This document shows positions 6,577-8,105 of a stretch of DNA of 8,105 bases, in pieces. Each line of letters begins with the position of its first letter. The stretch's first letter is position 1. Origin of the DNA: Acuticoccus sp038745295. Lineage in GTDB: Bacteria; Pseudomonadota; Alphaproteobacteria; Rhizobiales; Amorphaceae. The position numbers and the translations under genes were made by a program. Below the pieces are notes generated by a model, which worked only from the letters and a program-made list of their open reading frames with translations, had not been told where the DNA came from and searched no databases. Location of the stretch: positions 1-8,105 of the forward strand of contig JBCDLN010000194.1 in assembly GCA_038745295.1 (NCBI GenBank), in the 5' to 3' direction.

Positions 6577-7557
6577 ATGTTGACGCTCGGAAAACTGCGC
6601 GGGCTTGATGCCATCGCAGCACCCAACGGGACATTCTCCATGCTGGCGCTGGATCATCGCAGCTCGTTTGCGAAGATGACTGCCGGCCTTTTCGACGGAT
6701 CAGCCGGTTGGGACGAGGTGGTGGCTGAAAAAGAACGCCTCGCCCGGGCCATGATCGGGCATGCGACGGCTGTGCTGATGGACCCGCTGTTCACCGCCGG
6801 CCCGTTGGTGGCACGCGGGGCAATCCCCGGCAGCGTGGGCTTTCTGGTGGCGTTGGAGCGCTCCGGCTTTGAAAGCACCGAGCGCGGCCGCATCAATGTG
6901 ATCGAGCCCGGGTGGACTGTGGAGGCCATCAAGCGCATGGGCGCGGACGGGATTAAGCTTCTTGTCCAGTTCCACCCCGCGGAAGCCGCTGCTGCTGAAC
7001 AAGAAGCATTCGTTGAAAAGATCGCCGCATCCTGCCGCGAGCATGACCTGGTGTTGGTGTTGGAGCCCATTTCCTATGCCCCTGGCGGCGACCGGACCGA
7101 CCCTCACTATGTGGCCGAACTGCCCAACGTGGTGGTGGAGATTGCCAAGCGCTTTGACCCCCATACGGACCTTTTGAAGCTGGAGTATCCGCTTCTGGCC
7201 GATGCGCCGTTCGATGAAATGGTGGGGGCGTGCGAGGCGATTACGGCGGCAACGCGGCTCCCTTGGGTGGTGCTGTCGGGTGGTGTGGCTTTTGATGCCT
7301 TTTTGAACCAGGTGCGCGCCGCGTGTGCTGGCGGGGCGTCTGGCTTTTTGGGTGGGCGCGCCATTTGGAAAGAGGCGATGGCGATCCGCGATGAAGCCGC
7401 GCGCGATGCCTTCTTGCAGCGCACGGCCGCACCGCGCATTGCCGCTTTGCGCGCGGTGAGCGAGGCATCGGCGACGCCATGGCGGGAGCGCCCTGTGGTC
7501 AAGGAGGCTATGGGCCTTTCCGAGGATTGGCACAAACGCTACGCGGGCGCTGCCTAG
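6577..7557 (+). CDS. Class I ketohexose-bisphosphate aldolase, LacD family
   Basis: This 326-residue TIM-barrel enzyme matches the LacD (tagatose-1,6-bisphosphate aldolase) family in length and motif order. LACD-type signatures are MLALDHRSS (22-30), MDPLF (68-72), DGIKLL with Lys127, LVLEPISY with Glu163, DLLKLEYPL with Lys201, WVVLSGGV (229-236) and GFLGGRAIW (255-263). Lys201 is the expected Schiff-base lysine (Lys205 in Gram-positive LacD), and Glu163 and Lys127 match the other catalytic residues. It should split a ketohexose 1,6-bisphosphate into dihydroxyacetone phosphate and glyceraldehyde 3-phosphate. Known LacD enzymes accept several C3/C4 epimers. YihT, the sulfofructose-phosphate aldolase, is a related possibility, but the presence of two kinases argues against a sulfosugar, whose C6 is blocked. 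It is the last gene of the operon, about 10 bases after the kinase. Confidence 0.88.
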   Translation: MLTLGKLRGLDAIAAPNGTFSMLALDHRSSFAKMTAGLFDGSAGWDEVVAEKERLARAMIGHATAVLMDPLFTAGPLVARGAIPGSVGFLVALERSGFESTERGRINVIEPGWTVEAIKRMGADGIKLLVQFHPAEAAAAEQEAFVEKIAASCREHDLVLVLEPISYAPGGDRTDPHYVAELPNVVVEIAKRFDPHTDLLKLEYPLLADAPFDEMVGACEAITAATRLPWVVLSGGVAFDAFLNQVRAACAGGASGFLGGRAIWKEAMAIRDEAARDAFLQRTAAPRIAALRAVSEASATPWRERPVVKEAMGLSEDWHKRYAGAA

Positions 7558-7808
7558 GGGTCATTTCCATCAACGTTGTTCATTACGCAACCGCCATAGG
7601 GGGCCGTGCCTCACTGCTCCCGCTTAAGGAACATGTGAAGGGTGTTTTGGCGGAGCTTAGAGTGAACAACCTTCAAAGCTTCTACATCTAGAGTGTGTCA
7701 CGCCTTCCACGGACGCGCACCGCGCTCAGGCGTCCTTTGCTGGTCGCGGGTGCACGGGACGCCCGATGAGTCCACCGGGCTGTGACCCGCTTCGGGCCTT
7801 TTGCGCGG
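7558..7808. other. Convergent intergenic region
   Basis: These 251 bases lie between the aldolase stop and the stop of the opposing gene. I see no gene, no RNA gene and no mobile-element end. Bases 7558-7700 are less G/C-rich than their surroundings and show no clear signal. Bases 7711-7795 contain inverted repeats described separately, which may end transcription from both sides. Confidence 0.5.
7711..7763. terminator. Possible bidirectional terminator with alternative stems
   Basis: GGACGC (7711-7716) pairs with GCGTCC (7730-7735), which is followed by TTT. The same middle arm, as GGCGTCC (7729-7735), also pairs over seven bases with GGACGCC (7757-7763). The two stems exclude each other. 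A shorter CCCG-CTT-CGGG hairpin at about 7786-7796 is followed by CCTTTT. None is a strong intrinsic terminator, because T tracts are short. Confidence 0.35.
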
Positions 7809-8105
7809 TCAAGGAAGCGATCCGGCAAAGCGCGCTTCCATATCCACGTCGATGGAGGCAGCGCGCTCCAGCTCACCGTTTTTGCGATAGTGTAGAGCTT
7901 GATCCTTGAGGGCGCGCAGCTCTAGCGACCGCGCGCCCTGACACGCTGCAACCTTCACCGCCTCGCGGAGGCTCGCGCTCACGACATCAGCGGTTGCTCC
8001 CGCAGCGCTCTGGGCTGCCGCCAGCGTGCGGTGAAGTTCTGCGCGCCACCAGTGCTCTTCTGTACGGTGCGTGAGGGCAATGGCCTCCTCCAGTCCTGCC
8101 ACCGC
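7809..8105 (-). CDS. C-terminal tail of a TPR-like protein (5' part outside window)
   Basis: The minus-strand frame is open from the window edge to a TGA at 7811-7809 and gives about 98 residues. The text is Ala/Glu/Leu-rich and wholly helical in appearance, with two TPR-like helix pairs: EEHWWRAELHRTLA, then SLREAVKVAACQGARSLELR. The combination of a HWW-AELHR helix followed by QGARSLELRA is what I associate with the C-terminal repeats of large multidomain adenylate/guanylate-cyclase-like or LuxR/AAA-ATPase regulators, where about 20 residues then close the protein. The catalytic or DNA-binding part would lie beyond the window. The apparent GTG at 8102 is an internal Val, not a start. It converges on the sugar operon and is probably unrelated to it. 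Confidence 0.7.
   Translation of the reverse strand, partial: AVAGLEEAIALTHRTEEHWWRAELHRTLAAAQSAAGATADVVSASLREAVKVAACQGARSLELRALKDQALHYRKNGELERAASIDVDMEARFAGSLP

Noticed and set aside
6700..7533. Minus-strand open frame of 277 codons opposite the aldolase
   Set aside because: His/Arg-rich shadow of a gene with complete LacD catalytic motifs.
6577..7557. Sulfoquinovose pathway aldolase (YihT-like)
   Set aside because: Sulfoglycolysis by this route needs only one kinase, because C6 carries sulfonate. Two kinases here, one of the PFK family, fit a bisphosphate substrate better.
7479..7691. Small plus-strand frame spanning the aldolase end and the following spacer
   Set aside because: Half of it overlaps the aldolase in another frame, and it has no ribosome site or recognisable content.

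Overview
The window looks like a chromosomal piece of a high-GC alphaproteobacterium. The grounds are G/C-rich third codon positions, frequent GTG starts, tightly overlapping genes, and a ribose/fructose-type ABC cassette in the order binding protein, permease, single-domain ATPase, as in the rhizobial frc systems. No genus can be named from sequence alone.

Layout. Bases 1-1536 (minus strand) hold a gamma-glutamyltranspeptidase-family Ntn hydrolase that lacks only its C-terminal end. A 300-base divergent intergenic region with several perfect palindromes follows. From 1837 to 7557 six plus-strand genes form one operon: periplasmic sugar-binding protein, [intrinsic-terminator-like hairpin], permease, ATPase, a PfkA-family phosphofructokinase homologue, a ROK-family sugar kinase, and a class I aldolase of the LacD (tagatose-1,6-bisphosphate aldolase) family. 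The last four junctions are overlaps of 1-4 bases or a gap of about 10 bases. A 251-base convergent intergenic region with mutually exclusive inverted repeats follows. The window ends inside the C-terminal tail of a TPR-like protein on the minus strand.

How the genes fit together. The operon encodes import of an unphosphorylated monosaccharide, a first phosphorylation (ROK kinase), a second phosphorylation (PFK homologue), and aldol cleavage of the resulting ketohexose 1,6-bisphosphate to two triose phosphates. No isomerase or epimerase is present, which points to a ketohexose that is never converted to fructose 6-phosphate by a local enzyme. LacD-type aldolases are known to be tolerant of the stereochemistry at C3/C4. 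The PFK homologue has two substitutions at normally conserved active-site positions (GGDGS to GGNGS, MGR to LGG), so it may act on a ketohexose 6-phosphate other than fructose 6-phosphate. I infer a dedicated ketohexose route (tagatose, allulose, sorbose or fructose are candidates). The sequence does not say which sugar.

The second point of interest is the GGT-like protein. It keeps the catalytic Thr and Gly pair but has lost the Arg and Asp that hold the glutamyl alpha-carboxylate and alpha-amino groups in true GGTs, so its real substrate is probably not a gamma-glutamyl compound. There are no RNA genes, CRISPR arrays or recognisable mobile elements in the window.
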